Assembly (NCBI RefSeq): GCF_020216685.1
Contig: NZ_JAIWNS010000165.1
Span: 1 to 11,668, forward strand
Origin: Methanospirillum hungatei
GTDB taxonomy: Archaea; Halobacteriota; Methanomicrobia; Methanomicrobiales; Methanospirillaceae
DNA: 11,668 nucleotides
Direction: 5' to 3'
Below are positions 1 through 7,560 of this stretch, one piece after another. How positions within the stretch are numbered: position 1 is the stretch's first letter; every line of letters begins with the position of its first letter. Under the pieces are notes generated by a model that searched no databases, had not been told where the DNA came from, and saw only the letters and a program-made list of their open reading frames with translations. Position numbers and translations under genes: made by a program.

Positions 1-1
1 T

Positions 2-91
2 TATATTGGAACGGAAGAAAAAGAAACTGTTGATAATTACCTGTTAAATGATTTTTTTCCGAAAAGGATTCTTCCGTGGAGAGAATTTTAG
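2..91 (+). CDS. 3' end of an unknown upstream gene (partial)
   Basis: From the left edge, the frame beginning at base 2 is open for 29 codons and ends at a TAG at 89-91, with a C-terminus reading ...RILPWREF. The tail is rich in charged residues and aromatics and looks like a real protein end rather than random translation. The next gene starts inside it at 76, a 16-base overlap typical of translationally coupled genes. Base composition is AT-rich, like the gene that follows. The family cannot be told from so short a piece, and the rest lies outside the window. The other frames here are broken by stops (for example TGA at 31 and 49), which supports this one. Confidence 0.5.
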   Translation, partial: YIGTEEKETVDNYLLNDFFPKRILPWREF

Positions 92-714
92 AGCCCTTAA
101 CTGCATTAAGCACCTTTTATACTGTAATATCAAATATTCCTGTTGACACTGAATCAGATCCTGAATATTTATATAATAAGTCGAATATGGAGCGGTTACA
201 TTGGCTAAATGAGGATGAACGGTATGTTTTATTTAGTTTGGTATATTTACTAACGAATTACGATTTGACAGGTGAAGATATTCTCCTTGATTACACACAA
301 TCAGATCCTTTTATTTGGAGAGATTTAATCAATCCTCAAGATCTTAATGATATTTTTAATCATGGGCAAATAGGTTTAAGCCAAGAAAAGTTATGGAAAA
401 TTGCACGACTAATGGGTTTTTCCTTAGTAAAAGAAACTTTTAAGGGGTTATTCAACTACTCTAAAGATTATATGCATTATTTTTTTCGAAATCCTGAAGA
501 CTTGAAAGTTATTGGCCAATTATTAGGTCATCAAGAGATTATTAATAATTATGAAGAAATTAATCAAATTGGTAAAGAAGCAACTCGAGTTTTAGTAATA
601 ATTGGTCATTCAATATCTCGAGTAGCACGAGGCAATCCTGATTTATTTAACGAAATGGATTTAAAAATTTCAAACCTATTACGATTTGGAACGGTTATTA
701 ATATGAATGATTAA
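76..714 (+). CDS. Unknown 212-residue AT-rich protein
   Basis: I do not recognise this protein. It begins at a GTG preceded by AAGG (64-67) at a normal distance and overlaps the end of the upstream gene, so the two are probably co-transcribed. An in-frame ATG at 187 is a possible shorter start. The product looks mainly helical and soluble, with no signal peptide or membrane segment. A central stretch (about residues 85-125) is rich in aromatics and lysine, and a helical C-terminal part contains GHSISRVARGNPDLF. The DNA is much richer in A+T than the nuclease-helicase gene downstream, and codons end mostly in A or T, consistent with recent acquisition. The position beside a nuclease-helicase suggests a defence or mobile-element gene, but no motif shows this. 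Confidence 0.7.
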   Translation: MERILEPLTALSTFYTVISNIPVDTESDPEYLYNKSNMERLHWLNEDERYVLFSLVYLLTNYDLTGEDILLDYTQSDPFIWRDLINPQDLNDIFNHGQIGLSQEKLWKIARLMGFSLVKETFKGLFNYSKDYMHYFFRNPEDLKVIGQLLGHQEIINNYEEINQIGKEATRVLVIIGHSISRVARGNPDLFNEMDLKISNLLRFGTVINMND

Positions 715-848
715 ACTAGGGATGAAATTTACTTCTATATGGACTGACCTTCATCCAATCACCCCATTCTCCACAATCCTAAACACTCAGTAAGACCGTT
801 CCATCCCATACTATACCCCTTCCATTCCCCCTTTCAAGACCATCCGAA

Positions 849-870
849 TAATTAAATAATAACTTATATC
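849..870 (+). promoter_or_regulatory. Possible TATA-box promoter of the nuclease-helicase gene
   Basis: An A+T stretch ending in CTTATATC (863-870) follows a purine-rich segment that could be the BRE. It lies about 30-35 bases before the ATG at 900. With the usual archaeal spacing, transcription would start roughly 5-10 bases before the ATG, giving a nearly leaderless mRNA. This fits the pyrimidine-rich sequence just before the ATG, where I see no Shine-Dalgarno. The rest of 715-899 shows nothing else I can name. Confidence 0.35.
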
Positions 871-899
871 CCTCTCCCCTCCGATTATCTCTTATCCAC

Positions 900-3800
900 A
901 TGACCCAGTATAACCTATCCCCATCACTCATCGCCCGATACTACTATTTCGGCTGTGACCGCCATCTCCGGTACAACGCCTCCCCGGTCGAAGAACGAAC
1001 ACGGATACACATCCCCGAATCAAAATTCCAGCAAAGCCTCGCCCTTGCCGCCATACTCCAATCCGGGTTTGAATGGGAAGAAGAGGTCATCACAAACCGG
1101 ATCACCGGGAAGATCCATATCGCAGACCGGGACGGACCACTCCATAAACTGGCCCATACCCTCGATGAAACCCTGTCGATCCTCAAAACGATGAAACCGG
1201 GCGAGTATCTCTACCAGCCGACCATCGTCATGCCACAGTCACTCATCACCGAACTTGGCATCGATACAGAAAAGTTCGCATTTCCCCCATGCAGGCCCGA
1301 TCTCCTCTTCATGGCAGAGAGAGACGGAAAACCCACGCTCCAGGTCATTGACGTGAAGGCCAGCGATGCATTAAAACAGAGCCACCAGATCCAGATCGCC
1401 CTCTATGCTCTCATCCTTAAGGCCATCGCAGAGAAAGAGCACCTCCCCTTCACCGTCGATCTCACCCAGGGATTTGTCTGGCTCTACAACACCGATACAC
1501 CGGAGCTCTTTGAATTATCCCACTCGATCAGCATCGTCCGTGAATTTCTCCGGTTTAACCTTGAAACAATCTTCACCGATGACATCGAATCAGTCTTCTG
1601 GCACCTGAGTTTCCGGTGTGAGTGGTGTGAATTCTACGAAAACTGCCGGGAGGAAGCAGAACGGACCCACTCCGTCTCCCTCATCCCGTACCTCTCCACC
1701 CCGGCCAGGATGTACCTCAGGGAGGCTGAATGGGGCGGGGAGCCCATCAACACCATCCCAGAACTACGAGAGTTCCTGAAAGACCCCACATCGGAAGACA
1801 TCTTAAACAGCTGTGGCTCCCTTCGCAATAACCGTGAGCGGCTCATCCATACCGTCACGTCACTAGAAGAAGGAACCCTGGTATCCCATGGGGGGTCGAC
1901 CATAGCTCTCCCGGTCAGTGAGGGGATCCGGTTCTTCCTCACCCTTCAGGAGGACCCGGTATCAGGAAGGCTGGCAGTACTTGGATACCGGTGGATGACA
2001 TATGACAAAGAGGTCCTGGGAAACAAGGTTGGAACCTTTGTCAGCATCGCCAGGAACGCAGACGACTGCCTCCATGCACAGACAGAGTTCCTGCAGAATC
2101 TATTCTCCACTCTCAAACAGATAGCGGATTACAATCACGGAAAAGAGTGGGCACGGCAGGTCAGTGTGCAGGTGTATGTCTTTGACGGATTTGAACTCAC
2201 CCTCTTTAACCGGCTCCTCTTCGACAGCCTGAAAGTCCCTGACCTCGCACCACTGGCATTACACCTCCTCTTCCACTTCCAGGAGACCGTATTATCCACC
2301 GCAGAGAAACAGCCGGCAAACGAGGTTGTCTACCCGATAATCGTCCTTTCAAAAGTCATCCGTGAACTCCTGGCCGTCCCGGTCCATATCACCTACAGAC
2401 TCCCCGACATCCTCACCATCCTCCCCTCCCCCGGATTTGACTTTCAAATCACTCCAAACACATTCTTCTGGTTCAAACTCAGCAACATCATGAAGAGCGA
2501 TCCCCTGTTCAAGTACTGGAAGACTGGGGATGAGAAGGATAGAGACGCCATCCGAAACGAAGTGAACCGGAGACTGACCGGAACATCATCCATCCTGGGA
2601 GGGATCCGGGACAGGGTAAAAGACCGGCTCTTTGCCTATCCACAGCGTTTCAGTTTCCCATCACAGGCAAACTTCCGCCACACAGAACTCTCACAGATTG
2701 GGTTCATCGTCAGGTATGAATCATTCATGGGAGCCATGGCCATCAGGGAGGAACGGTGCCTCCCCATGAGTGAACGAATCGAGCATGGGAGTGCAATCCC
2801 GCTCACCTACCGGTATGAGACGATGGACGGTGCACACGTCTTTGAACTGGACTCCCCTCTTGATGAAGGATTATTCGAGAGTAATAGTTACTCCTTTCGT
2901 GCCATCCTCACCGATACCAGTGAAGAAGGGAATATACAGCAGATGAAGATGAACGATTACCAGAACCGGAATCGCCCCTATCTTCCAAACCATCTGCCGG
3001 CACTCATGTCAGCAAGCGACGTATCCCCCTTTACCGTCGATGATGAAGGGAATATTCATGAACTTATCATGAACATCGCGTATAGATCATGCCATACACC
3101 CTTTCAGGAAGGAGATAAAGCAATCCTCCATCCCCGGTTCATGGACTACAACTCAGATAAGATCTTCAAAAAACTCATCGAGATCGATCAAAAGGAGGAT
3201 TCACTCTTTCTCCAGCTCTTAAGGGACCCGGCCGGGTTCTCATCTCCCATGCCCCCTGATGCGAAGATCAGGTCAAAAGCCCTGGAGTATATCAGATCAG
3301 CGGATTTCATGCCAAGCAAGGAAAAAGCCTTTAACACCGTCCTCTCCCGGAGGATGACCCTCATCTGGGGCCCACCCGGGACCGGCAAGACACATTTCCT
3401 CGCAAAGTCCGTCGTTGCTCTCCTTCAGGCTCACAAAAGTGCCGGAAAGCGGCTTCGGATCCTGGTCACCGCATTCACCCATAACGCAATTGAAAACCTG
3501 CTCTGGGAGATACATGATACCCTCACCGATGCCGGGCTTGTCGATGACGTACTCCTTGGGAAACTGGACCGGCTGACTGAACAGAGTCAGGACGGGTTTG
3601 ATCTCATCAATAGTCAGGGACTTGCAGCATCAAGTTCCACAGAGCCCTACCTTATTCTTGGAGGCACGGTGTACTCCGTTCATAAATATGAGACGAATCT
3701 TGGCCATTTTGACATGCTCGTCGTTGATGAGACAAGTCAGATGAAGTTTGGTGAGTTCTCACTGGTCATCGGCATCCTCAAACCCGATGGCAGGCTTGTC

Positions 3801-4727
3801 CTTGCCGGTGACGATCTCCAGTTACCCCCGTTGATTCAGGGTGAGTACCCGGAGCCGGATGACGGTCTTCCCGGCCTGCATGACTCCGTCTTCTCCTATC
3901 TCCGGTACCGGGACAGCGGGAATGCATACACCTGCCAGCTCCTTGAGAACTTCCGCATGAACACAACCCTCTCCCGTTTCCCGGCTGAAACCCTCTACGG
4001 AGCAGGGTACATCCCGGCAACCGCAAAGATAGCAGGGAGGAAGTTACTCATTAACGACCCATGTGACACAGAAGAGGGTGAGGGATCGGCATTCCTGAAA
4101 TGGGTAGTGGACCCGGACTATCCCCTCGTCCTCTGCATCGTTCATAATGTCAGGGCAACGGTGGATAACCTGGTCGAGGCAGACCTTACCGCACGAATCG
4201 CCTGTTATTTGAAACGGTGCATGATATACCATAAGACTAATGAGACCTTCCCTGATACCTTAAAAGGGCATAAACAGTTCTGGGGAAGCGGGCTTTTTAT
4301 CGTCTGTCCCCATCATGCACAGATCCGGCTTATCAAAAAACTCCTGAATAAATCAATGACCTGGCATCATTCACCCTTTGTTGATACCGTGGATAAGATG
4401 CAGGGACAGGAGAGACAGGCGGTGATAGCACGTTACGGCGTGTCGGATATCGAAACCGCGATGTCAGAAGCGAACTTCATCTACTCGTTAAACCGGTTGA
4501 ATGTAACCGTGACCAGGGCGAAGGCGAAATGTATCCTCTTCATCTCACGGCCACTCCTGGATCAGTCATATGAACTCCTGAAGAATAAGGATGCCATGGC
4601 CGGACTGAATCATATGTTCAATCTCCGGCGGTTTTGTGAGCGGAACGGGGATGAGAGGGTGTTCCCGGCCGGATTTGCAGAAGGCGGAGAGGAGGCAGAG
4701 ATCACGGTGTATAGGGGAAGGGTGTAA
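900..4727 (+). CDS. RecB/Cas4-like nuclease fused to a UPF1/Dna2-like SF1 helicase
   Basis: A 1275-residue two-domain enzyme, probably an ATP-dependent DNA helicase-nuclease for repair or for processing foreign DNA. The N-terminal part is a PD-(D/E)XK nuclease of the Cas4/Dna2/TM0106 type: Asp133 in CRPDLL, the D-x-K pair Asp151/Lys153 in VIDVKAS and the QxxxY motif Q165-Y169. Cys19 plus Cys240/243/249 (C-x2-C-x5-C) is the pattern that binds a 4Fe-4S cluster in this family. A long middle region (about 260-800) has no motif I can name. The C-terminal SF1B helicase has Walker A GPPGTGKT (824-831), motif Ia TAFTHNAIENL, Walker B VVDETS (941-946), motif III LAGDDLQLPP (968-977), motif IV ENFRM, motif V DKMQGQE (1165-1171) and motif VI NVTVTRAK (1201-1208). 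All catalytic residues are present, so it should be active. It stands alone on its strand, followed by non-coding DNA. Confidence 0.93.
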   Translation: MTQYNLSPSLIARYYYFGCDRHLRYNASPVEERTRIHIPESKFQQSLALAAILQSGFEWEEEVITNRITGKIHIADRDGPLHKLAHTLDETLSILKTMKPGEYLYQPTIVMPQSLITELGIDTEKFAFPPCRPDLLFMAERDGKPTLQVIDVKASDALKQSHQIQIALYALILKAIAEKEHLPFTVDLTQGFVWLYNTDTPELFELSHSISIVREFLRFNLETIFTDDIESVFWHLSFRCEWCEFYENCREEAERTHSVSLIPYLSTPARMYLREAEWGGEPINTIPELREFLKDPTSEDILNSCGSLRNNRERLIHTVTSLEEGTLVSHGGSTIALPVSEGIRFFLTLQEDPVSGRLAVLGYRWMTYDKEVLGNKVGTFVSIARNADDCLHAQTEFLQNLFSTLKQIADYNHGKEWARQVSVQVYVFDGFELTLFNRLLFDSLKVPDLAPLALHLLFHFQETVLSTAEKQPANEVVYPIIVLSKVIRELLAVPVHITYRLPDILTILPSPGFDFQITPNTFFWFKLSNIMKSDPLFKYWKTGDEKDRDAIRNEVNRRLTGTSSILGGIRDRVKDRLFAYPQRFSFPSQANFRHTELSQIGFIVRYESFMGAMAIREERCLPMSERIEHGSAIPLTYRYETMDGAHVFELDSPLDEGLFESNSYSFRAILTDTSEEGNIQQMKMNDYQNRNRPYLPNHLPALMSASDVSPFTVDDEGNIHELIMNIAYRSCHTPFQEGDKAILHPRFMDYNSDKIFKKLIEIDQKEDSLFLQLLRDPAGFSSPMPPDAKIRSKALEYIRSADFMPSKEKAFNTVLSRRMTLIWGPPGTGKTHFLAKSVVALLQAHKSAGKRLRILVTAFTHNAIENLLWEIHDTLTDAGLVDDVLLGKLDRLTEQSQDGFDLINSQGLAASSSTEPYLILGGTVYSVHKYETNLGHFDMLVVDETSQMKFGEFSLVIGILKPDGRLVLAGDDLQLPPLIQGEYPEPDDGLPGLHDSVFSYLRYRDSGNAYTCQLLENFRMNTTLSRFPAETLYGAGYIPATAKIAGRKLLINDPCDTEEGEGSAFLKWVVDPDYPLVLCIVHNVRATVDNLVEADLTARIACYLKRCMIYHKTNETFPDTLKGHKQFWGSGLFIVCPHHAQIRLIKKLLNKSMTWHHSPFVDTVDKMQGQERQAVIARYGVSDIETAMSEANFIYSLNRLNVTVTRAKAKCILFISRPLLDQSYELLKNKDAMAGLNHMFNLRRFCERNGDERVFPAGFAEGGEEAEITVYRGRV

Positions 4728-5036
4728 AGATACCCCGTTTCTTTAGAAGCCTTGCATTCCGGTACATGCGTAACGATACAATAACTAAAATCACAATATT
4801 GCCTGAATCCAAGAGAGAGTCACCGGAATAATAATCAGTATCTCATTACCTATCGGGAACTATCGATATCACCTTGGTTTTCCATATCGATATGAATCAT
4901 TGGTAATTGCCAGGTTACTGACAATCCTTTATTCTTATTATGAGAATGAGATAGAGTGAGTAAGTCCTCCCTGAAAGAATGAGGCTGCCGGATGGTGGAT
5001 GGGACAAGTAAGAGAGGGGTCACTTCTTATCTTATT
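4728..5036. other. Non-coding stretch after the nuclease-helicase gene
   Basis: About 310 bases between two convergent genes. I see no ORF resembling a protein on either strand and no clear hairpin-plus-T terminator. The region becomes AT-rich around 4770-4960 and holds the TATCGATAT pair described separately. No toxin remnant is visible next to the antitoxin-like gene that ends at 5037. Confidence 0.5.
4861..4894. repeat. Paired TATCGATAT sites, one inside a 12-bp palindrome
   Basis: TATCGATAT occurs at 4861-4869 and again at 4885-4893, a 24-base start-to-start spacing. The second copy lies in the perfect 12-bp palindrome CATATCGATATG (4883-4894). A symmetric pair about two helical turns apart is what a dimeric DNA-binding protein would use, but the site lies between two convergent gene ends rather than in front of a gene. 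The role is unknown, and chance in AT-rich DNA is possible. Confidence 0.35.
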
Positions 5037-5267
5037 TTATTCGCCGATTACATTAATCCAGTGCGATACTGTTTTATGCTGAATATCTACTGAACTATTC
5101 CCGATATCTTCATTCTCCAAGGCTCCAACCCAGGAGAAACGGCATGGAGGTCTCTCTTTCATCGCTTCTTCAGCGATCACAACTGCTTCAATATATGAAA
5201 GGATCTGCCTCTGGGCAGGTTCCGATAGTCTCCGGAGGGTAGATTCAACATCTTCGATAGCGATCAT
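5037..5267 (-). CDS. DUF2281-like antitoxin (VapB-type), apparently without a toxin
   Basis: A 76-residue protein. The N-terminal helical segment EDVESTLRRLSEPAQRQILSYIE is the LxxLPExxxxEVLDYIE-type pattern of DUF2281 antitoxins. The C-terminal part, with FSWVGAL (44-50) and SSVDIQHKTVSHW (58-70), matches the FxWxGxL...SVxLQHKALxWR pattern I know from archaeal members. In that family it binds and neutralises a PIN-type ribonuclease and represses its own operon. The ATG at 5267 follows a strong Shine-Dalgarno AGGGAGGAG (5270-5278). No PIN gene follows within 300 bases, and the gene in front is unrelated, so this looks like an orphan antitoxin. Its first helix may only resemble DUF2281, hence moderate certainty on family. 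Confidence 0.72.
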   Translation of the reverse strand: MIAIEDVESTLRRLSEPAQRQILSYIEAVVIAEEAMKERPPCRFSWVGALENEDIGNSSVDIQHKTVSHWINVIGE

Positions 5268-5362
5268 ATCTCCTCCCTATGAAATCTGTATATAGTTGAT
5301 GTTTTCCCCCTTTGAAAAAATATCTTCTGATAATTTATCTAATTCAATCCGACCCCACCATA

Positions 5363-5620
5363 TCACGAATACCATCGCAATCTTTCTTCCAACCATCTAA
5401 AGGCCCTCTGACAATCCTCCCTATCCCCTTCATCCCAGCCATCATCATACGCCAAATCATCCCATTTCACCCCAAACCGGAAAACATCCAGGACCTCCAA
5501 CGTATCAGGGTCATGGGCATATATAAAATCAGTACTCTGACACAGCAGATATCGACCCCCACTCCGGCAAATAACCTCAAACCATATATTCTCCGGACAA
5601 AGGACCTCATATCCATACAC
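5363..5620 (-). CDS. In-frame continuation of the TPR protein beyond a TAG codon
   Basis: Directly after the TAG that ends the TPR gene (5621-5623), the same frame stays open for 85 codons from a GTG to TGA at 5363. There is no Shine-Dalgarno for an independent start and no spacer, so this is better read as the severed C-terminal domain than as a separate gene. The product is rich in aromatics and acidic residues (YGYEVLCPENIWFEV, then a segment with FRFGVKWDDLAYDDGWDEGD) and ends in a helix with WLEERLRWYS, which looks like a compact alpha/beta domain. I do not recognise the family. If the TAG is read through or is a sequencing error, the full protein would have 344 residues. Confidence 0.55.
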   Translation of the reverse strand: MYGYEVLCPENIWFEVICRSGGRYLLCQSTDFIYAHDPDTLEVLDVFRFGVKWDDLAYDDGWDEGDREDCQRAFRWLEERLRWYS

Positions 5621-6397
5621 CTAATAATTCTCTGCATAGGCAGGAAACTCCGGTGAATGTTCCAGCTGTCCATGGGCCATCACCCCGTCAGGAGTAAAGT
5701 ACACAAGATTTCTGGTCAGATACCGGGGATCATCCTTCCGAATACCCTCAACCGCTCCATCATCATCAGGTCGGTCATACTTCTCAACCTCATCCGGATC
5801 ATACTCCACCAGGTCCTTATCATCCACCTCATCCATGGCGAATGTCAAAAACCTCGTCCCGTCACAGGAGTACACATACGCCGTCTCCCGGTTCATCTGC
5901 CCCTCTTCACAGGAATAGACGGCACACTGACCCTTGAACGAACATGACTTCAGCAGTTCACGCCGGTTGATGTACGCACCGGCATCCAGGGGATGAATTC
6001 TCAATACATGATCATACCCTGCAATCGCTTCAGGAACCCTCCCCAATTCCATCAGCGTATAGGCCTTGTTATACCAGATCTCAGGATTATCCGGAATAAC
6101 CTTCAGTGCCCGGTCATATAACCGGAGTGCATCCTCATGAAACCCAAGAGCCGTGAGACAGATCCCGGCGGAGCGGTACGGACCATGAAAGGCCGGATCC
6201 AGCTCTATCGCTTTCTCGAAATACGGGAGTGCTGCCACATAATCTTCTTCATGGAGATAGGTGGTTGCATAGTTACACCATACCGATGCATCATCCGGTA
6301 GGGAATCGATGACATCTCTGAACACCGCTCTTGCCTCCTCCATCTTCCCTTCCCTGGCAAGCCGGATCCCTCGTTGTGTCTGTGTTTCCTGTTCCAT
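5621..6397 (-). CDS. TPR-repeat protein with an acidic C-terminal region, ended by TAG
   Basis: A 258-residue protein from the ATG at 6397, chosen because GGAGG (6404-6408) sits six bases before it. A start nine codons further up at 6424 is open but has no such site. About four tetratricopeptide units occupy residues 2-137 (GIRLAREGKMEEARAVF, YATTYLHEEDYVAALPYFEKAIELDP, then two more with A-L-Y/F-A-L-x-P endings), a scaffold for protein-protein contacts. A Cys-containing linker (ELLKSCSFKGQC) leads into a beta-rich, very acidic part with EVDDKDLVEYDPDE and TPDGVMAHGQLEHSPEF. Translation stops at TAG (5621-5623), but the frame continues coding-like for 85 codons. No signal peptide or membrane segment is visible. 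The partner and function are unknown. Confidence 0.85.
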   Translation of the reverse strand: MEQETQTQRGIRLAREGKMEEARAVFRDVIDSLPDDASVWCNYATTYLHEEDYVAALPYFEKAIELDPAFHGPYRSAGICLTALGFHEDALRLYDRALKVIPDNPEIWYNKAYTLMELGRVPEAIAGYDHVLRIHPLDAGAYINRRELLKSCSFKGQCAVYSCEEGQMNRETAYVYSCDGTRFLTFAMDEVDDKDLVEYDPDEVEKYDRPDDDGAVEGIRKDDPRYLTRNLVYFTPDGVMAHGQLEHSPEFPAYAENY

Positions 6398-6403
6398 GGT
6401 TAT

Positions 6404-6408
6404 CCTCC
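6404..6408 (-). promoter_or_regulatory. Shine-Dalgarno site fixing the TPR gene start
   Basis: GGAGG on the minus strand, six bases ahead of the ATG at 6397. It decides between that start and the nine-codon longer open frame, whose first Met has no comparable site. Confidence 0.7.
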
Positions 6409-6415
6409 GTTCTCT

Positions 6416-6494
6416 CCCCTGCACGATTCCTGGAGACTTTGTGGGGGATTTTCGTGAGTAGTCACTACGTGAATGAATCGAAGTAGTGCAGGGG
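6416..6494. repeat. Inverted repeat in the region before the TPR gene
   Basis: CCCCTGCAC (6416-6424) and its exact reverse complement GTGCAGGGG (6486-6494) flank a 61-base segment. This segment contains a second small palindrome, GTAGT-C-ACTAC (6458-6468), and part of the upper copy (GTAGTG, 6483-6488) also pairs with CACTAC (6463-6468). The arms could form alternative hairpins in the TPR leader or serve as operator half-sites. Nothing ties it to a known element. Confidence 0.3.
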
Positions 6495-6843
6495 ATGATA
6501 CATAGGTCGACGGGAGAATAATTGAATATGCTCTTGTGAGTAAGTTGAGCATTGTGAACATATCACCAGGTCCTGTTCACCGGATAAAAGGGACGGTGGT
6601 TGCATCGAAAAATCAGCACTCTCTTTTCTCCATTCACTCCCTTATAACTCACCGTATTATTACTGAAAAGCTTCGAATACTCATCGATAATCCATCCTTG
6701 AATTGACGGAGATAATGGGCTATTGCATCTTTCAGGAGATTATTAATTATTCTGACTACATATCTCCAGGCAATACACCATATTTTTCCGGATATATCAT
6801 GAACAGGGAATGTGTAAATTTTGGAAATTATGACCATTGAGAA

Positions 6844-7256
6844 TTAAAACAAATTGTAATCAAGCCATATTCTTTCTATCAAAGAAATCTTATCAAAATC
6901 TGAATCCTCTGATATTATGTTTTTTATATCGGAATTATGAGCTGTAGCCATGTGAATGGCATCACGTGGTTTCAATTTATAATGAGAGAAGAAATGTGCA
7001 GCAGTTTTTATAATCTGTTCATGAACCGGAATAAAAGACAATCCATCTAATTCAAAGAGAAAAGAAGCATATTCTTCAGCGATACTCCGGTTTATCTTCT
7101 TTAATAGAGCATAAGTAAATTCATCCCAGGTGAGGTATGAGGTAATCGCAGAAATATTATTATTTTCAAGATTTTGGAGGACAGAACGGACCATATTCCT
7201 TTTTCAGAGTTATCGATTGCAGCGTATATGAAGATATTCGCATCAATATAGTACAT
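6844..7256 (-). pseudogene. PIN-domain ribonuclease toxin (VapC-like), frameshifted
   Basis: The ATG at 7256 opens a classic PIN start, MYYIDANIFIYAA, with the first catalytic Asp at residue 5, but this frame leaves the family pattern after ...DNSEKG (codon 20, near 7197). The rest of the domain runs in the neighbouring frame from about 7197 to the stop at 6844. It carries the conserved Glu in TWDEF, the Asp in PRDAIHMATAH and the Asp in EDSDFDK. Adding one base after GG at about 7197 restores one 137-residue protein of normal PIN length reading ...SEKG-N-MVRSVL... VapC-like PIN proteins cleave RNA, often tRNA. The gene follows the AbrB antitoxin by two bases, a usual antitoxin-toxin order. 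The toxin is either inactivated, mis-sequenced, or made by recoding; I see no classic slippery heptamer in the right phase. Confidence 0.82.
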
Positions 7257-7259
7257 ACC

Positions 7260-7499
7260 TTACAGACCTAATCTTTCCTGCAATTCTACATCATACTGCT
7301 TATCAGATTGATAATCATTAATCTGAACCTTTTCAGCAAGAGCTTTAAATCTCCCCACAATAGTCCGTTTTTCAGGAACTATTACGATCTTCCCCCCGCT
7401 TACTGAAATCATGACATGATCACCAGGAGAAAAGTCAGCCTCTTTCCATATTTCTCTGGGTATAATGAGATCCTTATCCTCAGAAATTACAGTTTCCAT
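7260..7499 (-). CDS. AbrB/SpoVT-family antitoxin of the PIN toxin
   Basis: A 79-residue DNA-binding protein of the swapped-hairpin AbrB type. Residues 1-45 carry the family pattern: a strand, then LIIPREIWKEADFSPGD followed by HVMISVSGGKIVIVPEK. The C-terminal 30 residues are charged and would wrap the toxin. The stop codon lies two bases before the ATG of the PIN gene, so the two form a VapBC-type operon. In this family the antitoxin holds the PIN nuclease inactive and represses the shared promoter. The ATG at 7499 has only a weak GAGAG before it, and an AT-rich alternating TA tract lies immediately upstream. The frame is intact, unlike that of its partner. Confidence 0.85.
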   Translation of the reverse strand: METVISEDKDLIIPREIWKEADFSPGDHVMISVSGGKIVIVPEKRTIVGRFKALAEKVQINDYQSDKQYDVELQERLGL

Positions 7500-7504
7500 C
7501 GTCT

Positions 7505-7560
7505 CTCATATATATATTAATCACTCATATCAGTTATGGATATCTAAAAATTTTAATAAA
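7505..7560 (-). promoter_or_regulatory. AT-rich upstream region of the AbrB/PIN operon
   Basis: Between the end of the 42-codon ORF and the antitoxin start, the minus strand carries a TTATTAAAATTTTT tract (about 7547-7560) at a distance that would put a transcription start near 7518-7522. An alternating TATATATA tract (7507-7517) lies close to the ATG. Either could be a TATA box. AbrB antitoxins usually bind such DNA to repress their own operon. The assignment is tentative. Confidence 0.3.

Larger units (their letters stand above)
6398..6843. other. Non-coding stretch between the TPR gene and the PIN toxin
   Basis: Roughly 445 bases. The lower part holds the TPR gene's ribosome-binding site and the inverted repeats listed separately. 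The upper part (6640-6840) is AT-rich. Short open frames on both strands there (62 codons minus, 6649-6837; 42 codons plus, 6715-6840) cover the same DNA, lack recognisable family features, and are not called as genes. Confidence 0.5.

Noticed and set aside
12..76. 8-bp inverted repeat CGGAAGAA / TTCTTCCG
   Set aside because: It lies within the tail of the upstream coding frame with a long loop, so chance is the likely reason.
6649..6840. Opposite-strand short ORFs (62 codons minus; 42 codons plus with GGAG before its ATG)
   Set aside because: They occupy the same AT-rich DNA, neither resembles a known family, and the plus ORF's spacing to GGAG is too short to be persuasive.
7190..7205. Programmed -1 frameshift in the PIN gene
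   Set aside because: The A-rich tract before the shift is in the wrong phase for a classic slippery heptamer, so a simple deletion explains it better.
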